From assembly GCA_028708845.1 (NCBI GenBank), contig JAQVXZ010000005.1, positions 1 through 64,000 on the forward strand: a stretch of DNA of 64,000 bases, in the 5' to 3' direction. Shown here piece by piece: positions 46,300 to 55,369 of this stretch; position 1 is the stretch's first letter; each line of letters starts with the position of its first letter. The translations under genes were made by a program, and so were the position numbers. The notes beneath the pieces are model-generated. The model was not told the DNA's origin and made no database searches. It saw only the letters and a program-made list of their open reading frames with translations. Source of the DNA: Bacteroidales bacterium (GTDB lineage: Bacteria > Bacteroidota > Bacteroidia > Bacteroidales > P3).

Positions 46300-46914
46300 A
46301 TGCTATTAAAAATTCACTCTCAAGGTATCGAGGACTCACAAGTTAAAGAAATTTGTGATTGTTTGGAAAGAGGTGGGTTAATTATCTATCCTACCGACAC
46401 TGTTTATGCTATTGCCTGCAAACTAGGCAACATGAAAGCTTCCGAAAGGCTGGCTGCGTTAAAGGGAAAGAAGTTTGAAAAAAGTAATTTCTCTATTGTT
46501 TGCAATTCAATAAGTCAAGCGGCAGAGTTTATTAAACCAATTGCCAATAATATCTTCAAACTATTAAAGGATAACACTCCTGGGGCTTTTACTTTTGTCT
46601 TTCAAGCCTCCACAAAGATTCCAAAAATACTACAAACCAAGAAAAGAACCATTGGTGTAAGGATTCCTAATAACGATATTGCACTAAAAATTGTGGAATG
46701 CTTAGACTATCCACTAATAACCACGTCCTTGCCTACAGAAGACTTAGAAATAGAGTGCTATACTAATCCGGAATATTTCTACGACCTATATTGCGATCGT
46801 GTTGATATTATAATAAATGATGGAATAGGGCAAGAAGAAACTTCAACCGTTATAGACCTTACAGGAGGTGAAATAGATATTCTAAGAGAAGGGCTTGGCG
46901 TACTTCAATACTAA
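46300..46914 (+). CDS. tsaC: L-threonylcarbamoyladenylate synthase (Sua5/YrdC family)
   Basis: The enzyme makes threonylcarbamoyl-AMP from threonine, bicarbonate and ATP, the first step of t6A. The correct start is the ATG at 46300 (MLLKIHSQGI, 204 residues); the frame upstream runs through the tRNA. Family motifs are GGLIIYPTDTVYAIACKLG, KGKKFEKSNFSIVC, the PGAFTFVFQAS block and the late STVIDLTGGEIDILREG. The usual KxR lobe is KGKK here. It belongs to the short TsaC type, lacking the Sua5 C-terminal domain. The TPR gene begins 4 bp after its stop. Confidence 0.92.
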   Translation: MLLKIHSQGIEDSQVKEICDCLERGGLIIYPTDTVYAIACKLGNMKASERLAALKGKKFEKSNFSIVCNSISQAAEFIKPIANNIFKLLKDNTPGAFTFVFQASTKIPKILQTKKRTIGVRIPNNDIALKIVECLDYPLITTSLPTEDLEIECYTNPEYFYDLYCDRVDIIINDGIGQEETSTVIDLTGGEIDILREGLGVLQY

Positions 46915-46918
46915 GAAG

Positions 46919-48304
46919 ATGAATAAAATATCTTTTTATTTCTTATTCTCTCTCTTGTTTTTATCTTTTAATTTGTTTTCTCAAGATAAAGATATAAGTT
47001 TAGAGGAAAAACACTCTTTGATTAACATTGAACAAGAGATGCTTAATAAGGATTATAAAAAGGTTATACGGTTAGTTGACAAAGCTATTAGCGATGGTTT
47101 TGAATCCGTAAAGCTCTACGAGAAAAGAGCAGTAGCTTATTATCTTACAAGAAATACTAAGAAAGCCTTTTTGGATATTGAAGAAGTGATATGGAGGGAA
47201 GAAAAAGATGATTTCTCCTACCCCATTCTTTCACTTTATTATGCTGAAAACAAGGAAGAACACAATGTTATTGAAACCCTAATTGGCTTTTATCATAGAG
47301 ACAGTAAAAACTTCCTAAATGCATTTTCTATTTTAAACAATAAGGATGCTCAAAAGGTAATTGTAGTTATCGATTCTGCATTTAATAAGGAGGATTATCC
47401 GAAAGAACTCCATGCTATTAAGTCACTTATAAATTATTCGCAGAAAAACTATACGGACTCTTATGCTGATTTACTTAAAGCTATTGATATTGAATTAGGA
47501 AATGGGTTTTTATATTATTTATTTGGGGAGATAAAACTAAGAAGGCAAGAATATATATCTTCTCTTGCGAGTTATAATTCTGCAATTGAATATGGGTATA
47601 GGGAAATTGAGGTTTATAAGAAAAGAGCTCTTGCAAAGGGATTCATTGATGACTTTAAGGGTGCAATTGAAGACTATAATACCATTATTGAACAAGACAA
47701 AAGAGACTTTGAAATCTATTACCTAAGAGGTATTGCAAAAAACTATTTAAAGGATTATAACGGTGCTATTGATGACTTGAATCAATCGATAAAGCTAAAC
47801 GATAGTTTCCCCTCTGCTTATAATTATAGGGGAATAGTTTATATTAATACTGGAGATTATGGTTCAGCTCTAATTGATTTTTACAAGACCCTAACACTCG
47901 ATCCCAAGCATCCTTTTACTCATAATAATATTGGAATTGCACAAATCAAATCAGGACAGAGTGGTAGCTCGGAATCTTTTTTTACAAAGGCCATAGAGGT
48001 TGATCCAAAGCATGCAGATGCTTATTATAATAGGGCAAAGATATTATTTAAAAGAGGAGATATGAAAAAGGCTAAGTCAGATCTGCTTCGAACACTTGAG
48101 CTTAATTTCGAAAACCCAGATGCTCACTATCACTTAGCCTTGATTTATATACAAGAAAACGCGAAATCAAGAAGGAGAAATCTCGATAAAATGATTTGTC
48201 AAGAGCTTGAAACCGCATCAAATATGAATCATCCAAAGGCTCAAGAGCTTCTAAATATTTTGTGTCAGAAGATTGAGCCTGGAAATGAAGAAGAGGAAGA
48301 GTAA
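46919..48304 (+). CDS. Exported tetratricopeptide repeat protein
   Basis: The start at 46919 (MNKISFYFLFSLLFLSFNLFSQ) gives 461 residues with a clear signal peptide; the frame's earlier ATG at 46895 overlaps tsaC. About ten TPR units follow, best seen in DFEIYYLRGIAKNYLKDYNGAIDDLNQSIKLN, SAYNYRGIVYINTGDYGSALIDFYKTLTLDP and HADAYYNRAKILFKRGDMKKAKSDLLRTLELN. The C-terminus has two Cys (MICQELETA, NILCQKIE) and an acidic tail. A periplasmic scaffold role is inferred. It is probably co-transcribed with tsaC and ends 17 bp from the convergent HMA gene. Confidence 0.85.
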   Translation: MNKISFYFLFSLLFLSFNLFSQDKDISLEEKHSLINIEQEMLNKDYKKVIRLVDKAISDGFESVKLYEKRAVAYYLTRNTKKAFLDIEEVIWREEKDDFSYPILSLYYAENKEEHNVIETLIGFYHRDSKNFLNAFSILNNKDAQKVIVVIDSAFNKEDYPKELHAIKSLINYSQKNYTDSYADLLKAIDIELGNGFLYYLFGEIKLRRQEYISSLASYNSAIEYGYREIEVYKKRALAKGFIDDFKGAIEDYNTIIEQDKRDFEIYYLRGIAKNYLKDYNGAIDDLNQSIKLNDSFPSAYNYRGIVYINTGDYGSALIDFYKTLTLDPKHPFTHNNIGIAQIKSGQSGSSESFFTKAIEVDPKHADAYYNRAKILFKRGDMKKAKSDLLRTLELNFENPDAHYHLALIYIQENAKSRRRNLDKMICQELETASNMNHPKAQELLNILCQKIEPGNEEEEE

Positions 48305-48320
48305 CGCCAATACACTCCTC

Positions 48321-48710
48321 TTAATGTGTATGACCGCAGCCACTAGAGAGACCTCTTGCTGTGTTCTTGCAGCATTCTGGAAGTCTATTAACTGCTTTCT
48401 CATCAGCCTCTATCCCATTTGCTTCAAACCCTGCCTTAGCTAGTGATTTTGCAATCTTATCTGGTGAGGTTGATTTGGTCTTGTAAACTACGCTTACTGT
48501 CTTATCTTCCAAAGAAACTTCAAATTTCTTAACTCCTTTTTCATAAGCTAAAGTCTTTTCAATTATTGGTATTGAGCTATTGCAGCAAAGTTTATTTAGA
48601 TTAATAATAGTTGTTGTTTCTTTTGGCATAGCGTCTTTATCTTTTGTTTGAGCTTGAGCAAAACCTAAGCCAAAAACTAAGATAAACGCAATTAAAATTG
48701 TCTTTTTCAT
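48321..48710 (-). CDS. Exported heavy-metal-associated (HMA) domain protein
   Basis: The protein has 129 residues with a signal peptide (MKKTILIAFILVFGLGFAQA). The HMA-like ferredoxin fold runs from about residue 33 to 100. The usual CxxC metal loop is altered to Cys42-Cys43 in LNKLCCNSS. A C-terminal Cys/His-rich tail (PECCKNTARGLSSGCGHTH) could bind metal as well. The gene lies 29 bp after a TonB-dependent receptor gene on the same strand. In Bacteroidota this pairing suggests metal uptake or handling (copper is plausible), with this protein as the periplasmic carrier. The metal is inferred, not shown. Confidence 0.8.
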   Translation of the reverse strand: MKKTILIAFILVFGLGFAQAQTKDKDAMPKETTTIINLNKLCCNSSIPIIEKTLAYEKGVKKFEVSLEDKTVSVVYKTKSTSPDKIAKSLAKAGFEANGIEADEKAVNRLPECCKNTARGLSSGCGHTH

Positions 48711-48739
48711 TGTTCTGTTTTTATTATTTATTTATATAA

Positions 48740-50983
48740 TTATTTTATTGCTATTCTTATTCCTCCGTAAAAGGTTCTTCCCATAACAGGAGCGTAAACA
48801 ACGGATGCATCAAAGTTATTGGAAAATGGTCTATCAGCTCCAATAATTGGTGTTTCTTGAACATAGTTTGTTATATTTTCACATCCAACATATATATCGA
48901 AGTGCTTGAACTTGCGAGTTACTTGTCCTAACATGAAAACATAAGGTTTAGAATAGCCTTGAATGTTTCCAAGGTTTAGTGGTATTCTTTGTTCTCCGTT
49001 AAACTGGGTTGTAAGGTCGAACATCCACTTATCGTATTTTGTTTTGTAGGATAGAACAACTAACCCCTTAAACTTACTAACATAAGCCTTATCCATAAGA
49101 ACCCCATTATAAGTTGTTTTTACATCATTATAACGTCCTGCCAAGCTAATAATGAATCTCTGAATTGGTTCAAGGGATAAGTCTAGTTGAAGACTATTGG
49201 AATATGATTTACCGTCGAGGTTATAGAATATTGCTTGACGAGAATCTTGATCTAAGTCCATTACAATTTGATTAACAAAGTTGGTATGGTAATAATCAAG
49301 TGTTATGGAATGTTCTCTATTGTCTTTTGTTTTAAAGGTTTTGCTAATATTCATTCCTCCATTCCAAGCATCTTCCATTTTCAAAGGGTTATTGTCCTTA
49401 ATGATTATTTGACGTGAGGATGCTAGTATTCCGAAATTATCAGCAATTATATTAGCGCTCCTATATCCTTTTCCTCCTGCTCCTCTAAGGATTAAATCCT
49501 CAGCAATCTGCCAGCGAAAATGAAGTCTTGGTGTAATTAAGCTTTCGTTATAATGTGAGTTATAGTCGTACCTTAGTCCAAAGGTTGCATTGAATTTCTT
49601 GCCATAAATAAATGAGAACTGACCAAATACTCCTGGAACAATCTCTTCTTTAAGGAATGCATCTCTATTTATTGGATTTGTTGAGTTAAAGCTTGTCTCA
49701 TTACCCATTGCAAAATAATCTTCTTTTAAGCTTGTGTAACGGAATGAGGTTCCAACAGTATATTGATGAGCATGTCGAGTTTCATTTGCAAAGATAAAAT
49801 TACCATATATATCAGACTCTTCTCCTTTATAGTTGTTTAGTCCAAAGAATTGTTCGTTCTTAAAATATGTTCCTGAAACTTGAGTTCCTATTGAGCCAGA
49901 ATGACCAATAACCCAGCCGTTCTTAGTTGAGAAGTGAAGTCTATCAACATCTCCACCTAATCCATAAACACTGTCATTGCCTTTCATATCTCTTTTAAAG
50001 CATAGTTGTCCTCCTGTTCTTCTTTCATGCAAATAGTTAATTAAGCTTGCGCTATGATATCCCTTGCCCTCGTATTGCCAACGATTAAGTATATTGAACT
50101 GTGATTGCTTTGGATAGTCCATAAACTTATCACTACCTAAGTGGTCAAGCTCTCTTCCGAAATAAGACCCATGAAGATAAAGCCCAGTGTATAGTCTATC
50201 GTTTATTTTGATATTTGCTTTTGCGTTTAATTCTCCTTTAAGCTCTGAATTTGTGTATAAATTAAGGAAAAATGGATCTGCATCCATTGGTTTTTCATAT
50301 TCAATATTGATTTGTCCTGTCATTGTTTCGTAACCATGGACAACATTTGCTACACCCTTGCTTATTGAAATGCTTTCCATCCATGAGCCAGGAACATATC
50401 CTAGTCCAAAAGGAGAAGAAAGACCTCTAAGGAATGGCATATTTTCTAAAAGTAATTGTGAATAAACTCCTGTTAGACCTAAGAGTTGAATTTGTTTTGA
50501 ACCAGATACTGCATCAGAATAGCCAACATCAACACTTGCTGTGTTTTCGAAGCTTTCTCCCAAATTGCAACAAGCCAAATGCTTTAAACCTTCGCTTGAA
50601 ATAACTTCTTTTTGCTCCAAACTCATCTTTGACATGAAGGAGCTTTGTTTTCTTTCGTTGATTGTTACTTGGCTTAAAAGAGTTGTATTTTCTTTTAGGT
50701 AAAATTTTAAATCTTTTGATGGTTGGTTTAGTTCTATTGTGTCATTATAATAACCAATATAGCTTAAAACTAATTTATTGTTCTTAGGGATTGCGTTTAA
50801 ACTGAACTTTCCATTGATATCTGTGCTTGTTCCCTTTTGAGTGTTTAACCAAAATAGATTAACATAAGGTAGTTTTTCGTTAGTCTTTGAGTCATAAACT
50901 ACTCCTTCATATTTGTTTTGAGCAATGGAGCCAAATGATACAAGAAATAAGAGTAAGACTATGGTGAATGAATGTCTTTGCAT
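48740..50983 (-). CDS. TonB-dependent outer-membrane receptor
   Basis: This 747-residue receptor has a signal peptide (MQRHSFTIVLLLFLVSFGSIAQ). A carboxypeptidase-regulatory-like domain follows (about 24-105, YEGVVYDSKTNEKLPYVNLFW ... KFSLNAIPKNNKLVLSYIGYYNDTI), then a plug (about 125-235, LGLTGVYSQLLLENMPFLRG ... SISISKGVANVVHGYETMTGQINIEY). The rest is a 22-strand barrel ending in an aromatic-rich terminus (GRTFYGGIRIAIK). A double Cys (HLACCNLGESFENTASVDV) lies at the plug start. It is co-oriented with the downstream HMA protein gene, which suggests a metal or metallophore substrate. No SusD partner is present, so it is not a glycan uptake pair. Confidence 0.92.
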   Translation of the reverse strand: MQRHSFTIVLLLFLVSFGSIAQNKYEGVVYDSKTNEKLPYVNLFWLNTQKGTSTDINGKFSLNAIPKNNKLVLSYIGYYNDTIELNQPSKDLKFYLKENTTLLSQVTINERKQSSFMSKMSLEQKEVISSEGLKHLACCNLGESFENTASVDVGYSDAVSGSKQIQLLGLTGVYSQLLLENMPFLRGLSSPFGLGYVPGSWMESISISKGVANVVHGYETMTGQINIEYEKPMDADPFFLNLYTNSELKGELNAKANIKINDRLYTGLYLHGSYFGRELDHLGSDKFMDYPKQSQFNILNRWQYEGKGYHSASLINYLHERRTGGQLCFKRDMKGNDSVYGLGGDVDRLHFSTKNGWVIGHSGSIGTQVSGTYFKNEQFFGLNNYKGEESDIYGNFIFANETRHAHQYTVGTSFRYTSLKEDYFAMGNETSFNSTNPINRDAFLKEEIVPGVFGQFSFIYGKKFNATFGLRYDYNSHYNESLITPRLHFRWQIAEDLILRGAGGKGYRSANIIADNFGILASSRQIIIKDNNPLKMEDAWNGGMNISKTFKTKDNREHSITLDYYHTNFVNQIVMDLDQDSRQAIFYNLDGKSYSNSLQLDLSLEPIQRFIISLAGRYNDVKTTYNGVLMDKAYVSKFKGLVVLSYKTKYDKWMFDLTTQFNGEQRIPLNLGNIQGYSKPYVFMLGQVTRKFKHFDIYVGCENITNYVQETPIIGADRPFSNNFDASVVYAPVMGRTFYGGIRIAIK

Positions 50984-51075
50984 AAAATATTGTTTTATAA
51001 TCTTTCGTATTTACTGTTTTAGACACAAGTAATTTGGAAAGTTTACATTTTATGCAATAAATACTAAGAATTTAT

Positions 51076-52071
51076 TTACTTTGGGTTGTAAAGCTGATTA
51101 GATTTGTTCTTTAGTTCTGGGGGGTCTTTCTTATCTTCGTTCCTTGGCAAAACACTTTCAATCAAACGCCAACGACCTCTTTCGAACTTAAAACCATTAA
51201 CATAACCCGAAGAAACATAGAACTGCGGTTTACCTTCTAAGCCCTCAAACATTGGCTCCAAAACATCGTAGACTATCATATATTCTTTGAAAACAGGAAG
51301 CTCAACAACCTTGTTTCTTGCTTGTGGTTGCTTTTTCTTAAACACTGATGATATAAACGAAGGTTTCTCTTTCCTATACTTATCTTCATAGTACTGGTCA
51401 TCCCATTTCATAAAGAAACGAGCCTCTGCATTATATTCAAAAACACAACGCCTTTTATCCTTTTGCCTATAGAAATAAGTAGCCCCAAACTCTGGTTTGC
51501 CTGAGCGTGGTTTAAAAACAATTGGCTCTATAACCTTTCTCTTAGTGTATATATTATTACCGTCAACTCCCAAAAGAGTATAAAAGGTTCTGTCTTCATA
51601 TTTTTCGGTTAATAGTTCAAAGTAAACAGCCCCAAACCAATTATCATTATCACATTTATCGTATTCAGGATTAAATAGCTCATCACTCTTGTCATTTAAC
51701 TTATATACCTCAAACTCTCCACTAACCTCGTTCTTTGCCTGAACAAAACCAAAATGGTCATAATTGCCATCCTGAGAAACAATAGCCCAAGTAAAGATTC
51801 TAAACCTATTATCAGAGGACTTGAGATTGCTTATCCTTGTGAGCTCAGAAAAAGGATAGGAGAAAGAATTTTCCATTGAAAGCACTTCATCAATAACCAC
51901 AATAAACCTTTCGTTAGCATTAAACCTCTCGTTGTCGGTTGGTGCATCAAACATTAAGTCCATTAATTCTTTAAGCTGAATTTCAAAATCCTTAAAGACT
52001 TGATTCTTTTGCGAAAATCCATCCACACAAAGAAAAACACTAATTACTAATATTATTAACCTCTTTTTCAT
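51076..52071 (-). CDS. Secreted hypothetical protein
   Basis: This 331-residue exported protein (signal peptide MKKRLIILVISVFLCVDGFS) has no motif I can assign to a function. The mature part alternates strands and short helices: YFELLTEKYEDRTFYTLLGVDGNN, FGATYFYRQKDKRRCVFEYNAEARFFMKWDDQYYED. The C-terminal tail is charged (NEDKKDPPELKNKSNQ). Similar stand-alone proteins occur widely in Bacteroidota. It is divergent from the acyl-CoA reductase gene. Confidence 0.6.
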   Translation of the reverse strand: MKKRLIILVISVFLCVDGFSQKNQVFKDFEIQLKELMDLMFDAPTDNERFNANERFIVVIDEVLSMENSFSYPFSELTRISNLKSSDNRFRIFTWAIVSQDGNYDHFGFVQAKNEVSGEFEVYKLNDKSDELFNPEYDKCDNDNWFGAVYFELLTEKYEDRTFYTLLGVDGNNIYTKRKVIEPIVFKPRSGKPEFGATYFYRQKDKRRCVFEYNAEARFFMKWDDQYYEDKYRKEKPSFISSVFKKKQPQARNKVVELPVFKEYMIVYDVLEPMFEGLEGKPQFYVSSGYVNGFKFERGRWRLIESVLPRNEDKKDPPELKNKSNQLYNPK

Positions 52072-52144
52072 CTAATAAATGATTTTATATGCTTTTACTC
52101 CCTTTCCTATAATATTGTTACCTTAGGGATAGAAAATTATTAAC

Positions 52145-52152
52145 TATATTTG
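52145..52152 (+). promoter_or_regulatory. -7 box of the acyl-CoA reductase gene
   Basis: TATATTTG lies 27 bp before the ATG at 52179, in the divergent gap. No good -33 TTG was found at 19-21 bp. Confidence 0.5.
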
Positions 52153-52178
52153 CAGACAAAATTAAGCATAATTATCGA

Positions 52179-53201
52179 ATGAAAAATAAAATAATATCAG
52201 CCCTATCATCTATTAGTAGTAAGTTAAGTAATGGCTTGGAAGACACTAAACTTAGTGTGGCTATAAGAAAAAGCTATGAAGACAACCCTTGGTTTGATGC
52301 AAATAGTATAGATTTAGCCTTAAAATCAATTGGGAAATGGCTAAGAAAAGAAAACTTAGAAGCATTTACTAAGAACTATTCCTTTGCTAATAGTCCGAAA
52401 AGAGTAGCAGTTATATGTGCTGGGAATATCCCTGCGGTTGGTTTTCACGATATGCTTTGCGTCCTTCTAAGTGGTCATAAACTTCTTTGTAAGCTATCCT
52501 CACAAGATAAATACCTTTTGCCTGCAATTGCTGAACTATTAATTGAAGAAGAGCCTACTCTAATAGATTATATAGAATTTGCAGAAGATAGAATAAAGAA
52601 TTTTGATGCAGTAATTGCAACAGGAAGCAATAATACAAGAAGGTATTTTGATTATTATTTTGGCTCATACCCTAATATAATTCGTCATTCAAGAACTTCC
52701 ATTGGGGTTATAGTTGATGAGAATAAACATAATACCGTGCCTGTTAACTACTCTTTACTTATGGACGATATACTAACATATAAGGGACTTGGTTGTAGGA
52801 ATGTTTCAAAGATATATGTGCCAGAGAACTTTGATTTCACACCATTAATTGAGGCAAGTAAGGAATACGAAAGCTTTTTAGACCATAACAAATACCGAAA
52901 CAACTACGATTATTATAAGACTATATATATAATGAATAACGTTAAGTTTATTGATTCAGGAGTTTTAAGTATTTTGGAGAACAAAAGCTTATTCAATAAT
53001 GTATCTATTCTTCATTTTGAATATTATAAAGACATTGAAGATGTTATTAGAGCAATAGAAATTGAGAAAGACAATATACAATGTGTAGTTTCAAATAGCA
53101 GGTTAATTTCAAATTCAATTGAAATAGGTCAAGCTCAAAATCCAAAACTCAATGAATTTGCTGACAATATTGATACAATGAAGTTCTTAAACTCAATCTA
53201 A
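52179..53201 (+). CDS. Acyl-CoA reductase, LuxC-like
   Basis: This 340-residue member of the LuxC/aldehyde dehydrogenase superfamily is predicted to reduce an acyl-CoA to aldehyde with NADPH. The nucleotide-binding part has RVAVICAGNIPAVGFHDMLCVLLSGHKLLCKLS. The candidate catalytic Cys206 is in YKGLGCRNVSKIYVP, the position of the active-site Cys in LuxC. The GSNNTRRYF and NIIRHSRTSIGV segments are also conserved in Bacteroidota members. The gene stands alone with its own promoter, and no acyl-transferase, ferredoxin or lux gene is near. A long non-coding region with array F follows. Confidence 0.82.
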   Translation: MKNKIISALSSISSKLSNGLEDTKLSVAIRKSYEDNPWFDANSIDLALKSIGKWLRKENLEAFTKNYSFANSPKRVAVICAGNIPAVGFHDMLCVLLSGHKLLCKLSSQDKYLLPAIAELLIEEEPTLIDYIEFAEDRIKNFDAVIATGSNNTRRYFDYYFGSYPNIIRHSRTSIGVIVDENKHNTVPVNYSLLMDDILTYKGLGCRNVSKIYVPENFDFTPLIEASKEYESFLDHNKYRNNYDYYKTIYIMNNVKFIDSGVLSILENKSLFNNVSILHFEYYKDIEDVIRAIEIEKDNIQCVVSNSRLISNSIEIGQAQNPKLNEFADNIDTMKFLNSI

Positions 53202-53210
53202 GAAATAAAA

Positions 53211-53299
53211 CGAAGAAAGAATTTAATGAAACGCTGTTTTAATTTTCTCTTTCTTCGTTTTAATTTTCTCTTTCTTTGATTCATTTTACTGTTTCTTTG
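53211..53299. repeat. Array F: CGAAG/CTTCG slots at exactly 21 bp
   Basis: Core centres are 53213 (CGAAG), 53234 (CGCTG), 53255 (CTTCG), 53276 (CTTTG) and 53297 (CTTTG), an exact 21-bp step, with TTTTAATTTTCTC-like linkers. It starts 9 bp after the acyl-CoA reductase stop codon, between that gene and the convergent uvrC. It is the reverse-oriented relative of array E, and both contain a CGCTG slot. Confidence 0.75.
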
Positions 53300-53349
53300 A
53301 TTCAGTAAATCATATTTCATTTCAAGTAGTTTTTACCTGCTTTTTAGAC

Positions 53350-53488
53350 CTTGTTCCGCTTACTTTTTACAACTCATTAGTTATCAAGTGCGTTTCACCG
53401 TTCCGCACCCCTTAGTATAGTGAAACAGCGGAACAAGACTAATAGTTTAATAGGTTCAGAGTTGCACTAAGCGTAGTGCTTAGGGTGC
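53350..53488. other. Long inverted repeat plus hairpin, possible structured RNA or terminator region
   Basis: CTTGTTCCGCT (53350-53360) pairs with AGCGGAACAAG (53427-53437). Inside it, GTTTCAC (53392-53398) pairs with GTGAAAC (53420-53426). A second hairpin, CTAAGC-GTAGT-GCTTAG (53467-53483), extends with outer GCA/TGC (53464 and 53488). The region is richer in G and C than its surroundings and lies between convergent genes. No protein frame is credible here. Confidence 0.5.
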
Positions 53489-53527
53489 ATACCTAGAACA
53501 CTTTATTATTAAAAAATTTTCTTTGAT

Positions 53528-55369
53528 TTAGATTTGGCTATCGATTACGTCTTTGCGAAAATAATTATAAACTACTTCGGCTTTTGACTTGCCAATGCAG
53601 GCTGTTAGGTCTTCAAGCGAGGCTTGGGATATTCTTTTAACTGATAAGAACTTCAATAGTAAATTTCTTGATGTAACCTCTCCTATTCCTTCTATATCGG
53701 TTAATTGGGTTTTGAAGGTAGCTTTAGAACGCCTTGAACGGTGATGTGTTATTCCAAACCTGTGGGCTTCGTCTCTTATTTGTTGAATTATTTTAAGGGT
53801 TTCACTTCTTCTGTCTAAGTGAAGAGGTATTGGGTCATTTGGGAAGTAGATTTCTTCAAGTCTTTCAGCAATTCCAATAACTGTTACCTTATCAATAATC
53901 TCTAATGCTGTAAGAACCTCCACAGTTGAGCTTAGTTGACCTTTCCCTCCATCTATTACTATAAGCTGAGGAAGTGGCTTTCCCTCTGCCTTAAGTCTTG
54001 AATATCTTCGATACACAACTTCTTGCATTGAAGCATAATCGTCAGGTCCTACAACTGTTTTGATATTATAATGTTTGTATTCTCTGTTTGATGGCTTGGC
54101 ATTACGAAACACAACACATGCAGCAACTGGCTCTGTGCCTTGGGTATTTGAATTATCGAAGCAATCGATCTGGACTGGGAGTTCTTTCATCCTCAAATCC
54201 TTCCTCATTTGCTCTAATATCCTTTTTGAATGGCGTTCGGGGTCAAGTAATGTTGCTTTCTTAGATTTCTCTATTTTGCTAAACTTAGCATTATGAAGGG
54301 ATAGTTCAAGGAGTTGTTTCTTCTCTCCCATTTGAGGTACTGTTTGTATTAAGTAATCATCAGGTAAATCTAAGTACTCAGGCACTATGATTTCCTTAAA
54401 CGTCCATTGCATCTTATCCCTACTTTGGATTATTGCAGAGGTGAATACTTCTTGGTCTGTTTCTTCAAGCTTCTTTACAACTTCCATTGAATAAGACGAA
54501 ACAACCATTCCTCCAACAACTTTCATCATATTAAAGAATATGGAGTTCTCTCCACTTGTATAAGCAAATACTTCTACATCATTAATCTTGCTACTTACGA
54601 TAGATGTCTTGGATTGATAGTTTTCTAAAAGGCTTATCCTCTCCTTTATTTCTTGGGCTTGTTCAAATTTAAGCTCCTCTGCTAAAAGCATCATCTCTTG
54701 TTTCAAATCCTTTATTAGGGAAGAGAAATCTCCTTTTAGCATGGTCTTAATTATGGATATGGTTTTATTATAATCCTCCTTTGTTTCTTCTCCAATGCAA
54801 GGGGCATTACAAAGCTTTATTTGATAGTTAAGACAGGATTTAAATTTACATAATTTAATACTTTCCTCGCTTAGTTTGAGGTTACAAGTTCTATAACGAA
54901 ACATTAAACGGATAATATCCATAAGTTCTTTAATTCCTCTTTTGCTTGGGTAGGGTCCAAAATAGAGTGAGCCGTCCTTAATAAGGTTTCTTGTCTTAAA
55001 TATCTTAGGAAACTCCTCGTTGGTTATGCGTATCCAAGGATAAGATTTATCGTCTTTTAAAAGAATATTATAGCGTGGTCTATGCTTCTTTATTAGATTG
55101 CATTCCAAGAGTAAAGCTTCCGTTTCTGTGTTAACATGGACAAGCTCTATATTGTAAATCTTACGAACTAGGAGGCGGGTTTTGGAATTATGGCTGATAT
55201 CGTTACGAAAATAGGAAAGGACTCTGTTTTTTAAATTCTTAGCCTTTCCTATATATATTATTATTCCATTTTTATCAAAATACTGATAGACACCAGGGGT
55301 CTCAGGAAGAGTTTGGAGTATTGGCGAAAGCTTATCGTAATAAGGGTTTATGCTTAACTCCTCAGACAT
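53528..55369 (-). CDS. uvrC: Excinuclease ABC subunit C
   Basis: UvrC makes both incisions in nucleotide excision repair. The 613 residues carry the N-terminal GIY-YIG nuclease (GVYQYFDKNGIIIYIGKAKNLKNRV, about 26-50). A Cys cluster lies at about 160-190, and a UVR motif (LAEELKFEQAQEIKERI) near 230 binds UvrB. The RNase H-like nuclease follows (IDCFDNSNTQGTEPVAACVVF and LIVIDGGKGQLSS), then a helix-hairpin-helix end (LTDIEGIGEVTSRNLLLKF). Its ATG shares one base with the gldH stop codon. It is the last gene of the purC-gldH-uvrC unit. Confidence 0.97.
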   Translation of the reverse strand: MSEELSINPYYDKLSPILQTLPETPGVYQYFDKNGIIIYIGKAKNLKNRVLSYFRNDISHNSKTRLLVRKIYNIELVHVNTETEALLLECNLIKKHRPRYNILLKDDKSYPWIRITNEEFPKIFKTRNLIKDGSLYFGPYPSKRGIKELMDIIRLMFRYRTCNLKLSEESIKLCKFKSCLNYQIKLCNAPCIGEETKEDYNKTISIIKTMLKGDFSSLIKDLKQEMMLLAEELKFEQAQEIKERISLLENYQSKTSIVSSKINDVEVFAYTSGENSIFFNMMKVVGGMVVSSYSMEVVKKLEETDQEVFTSAIIQSRDKMQWTFKEIIVPEYLDLPDDYLIQTVPQMGEKKQLLELSLHNAKFSKIEKSKKATLLDPERHSKRILEQMRKDLRMKELPVQIDCFDNSNTQGTEPVAACVVFRNAKPSNREYKHYNIKTVVGPDDYASMQEVVYRRYSRLKAEGKPLPQLIVIDGGKGQLSSTVEVLTALEIIDKVTVIGIAERLEEIYFPNDPIPLHLDRRSETLKIIQQIRDEAHRFGITHHRSRRSKATFKTQLTDIEGIGEVTSRNLLLKFLSVKRISQASLEDLTACIGKSKAEVVYNYFRKDVIDSQI

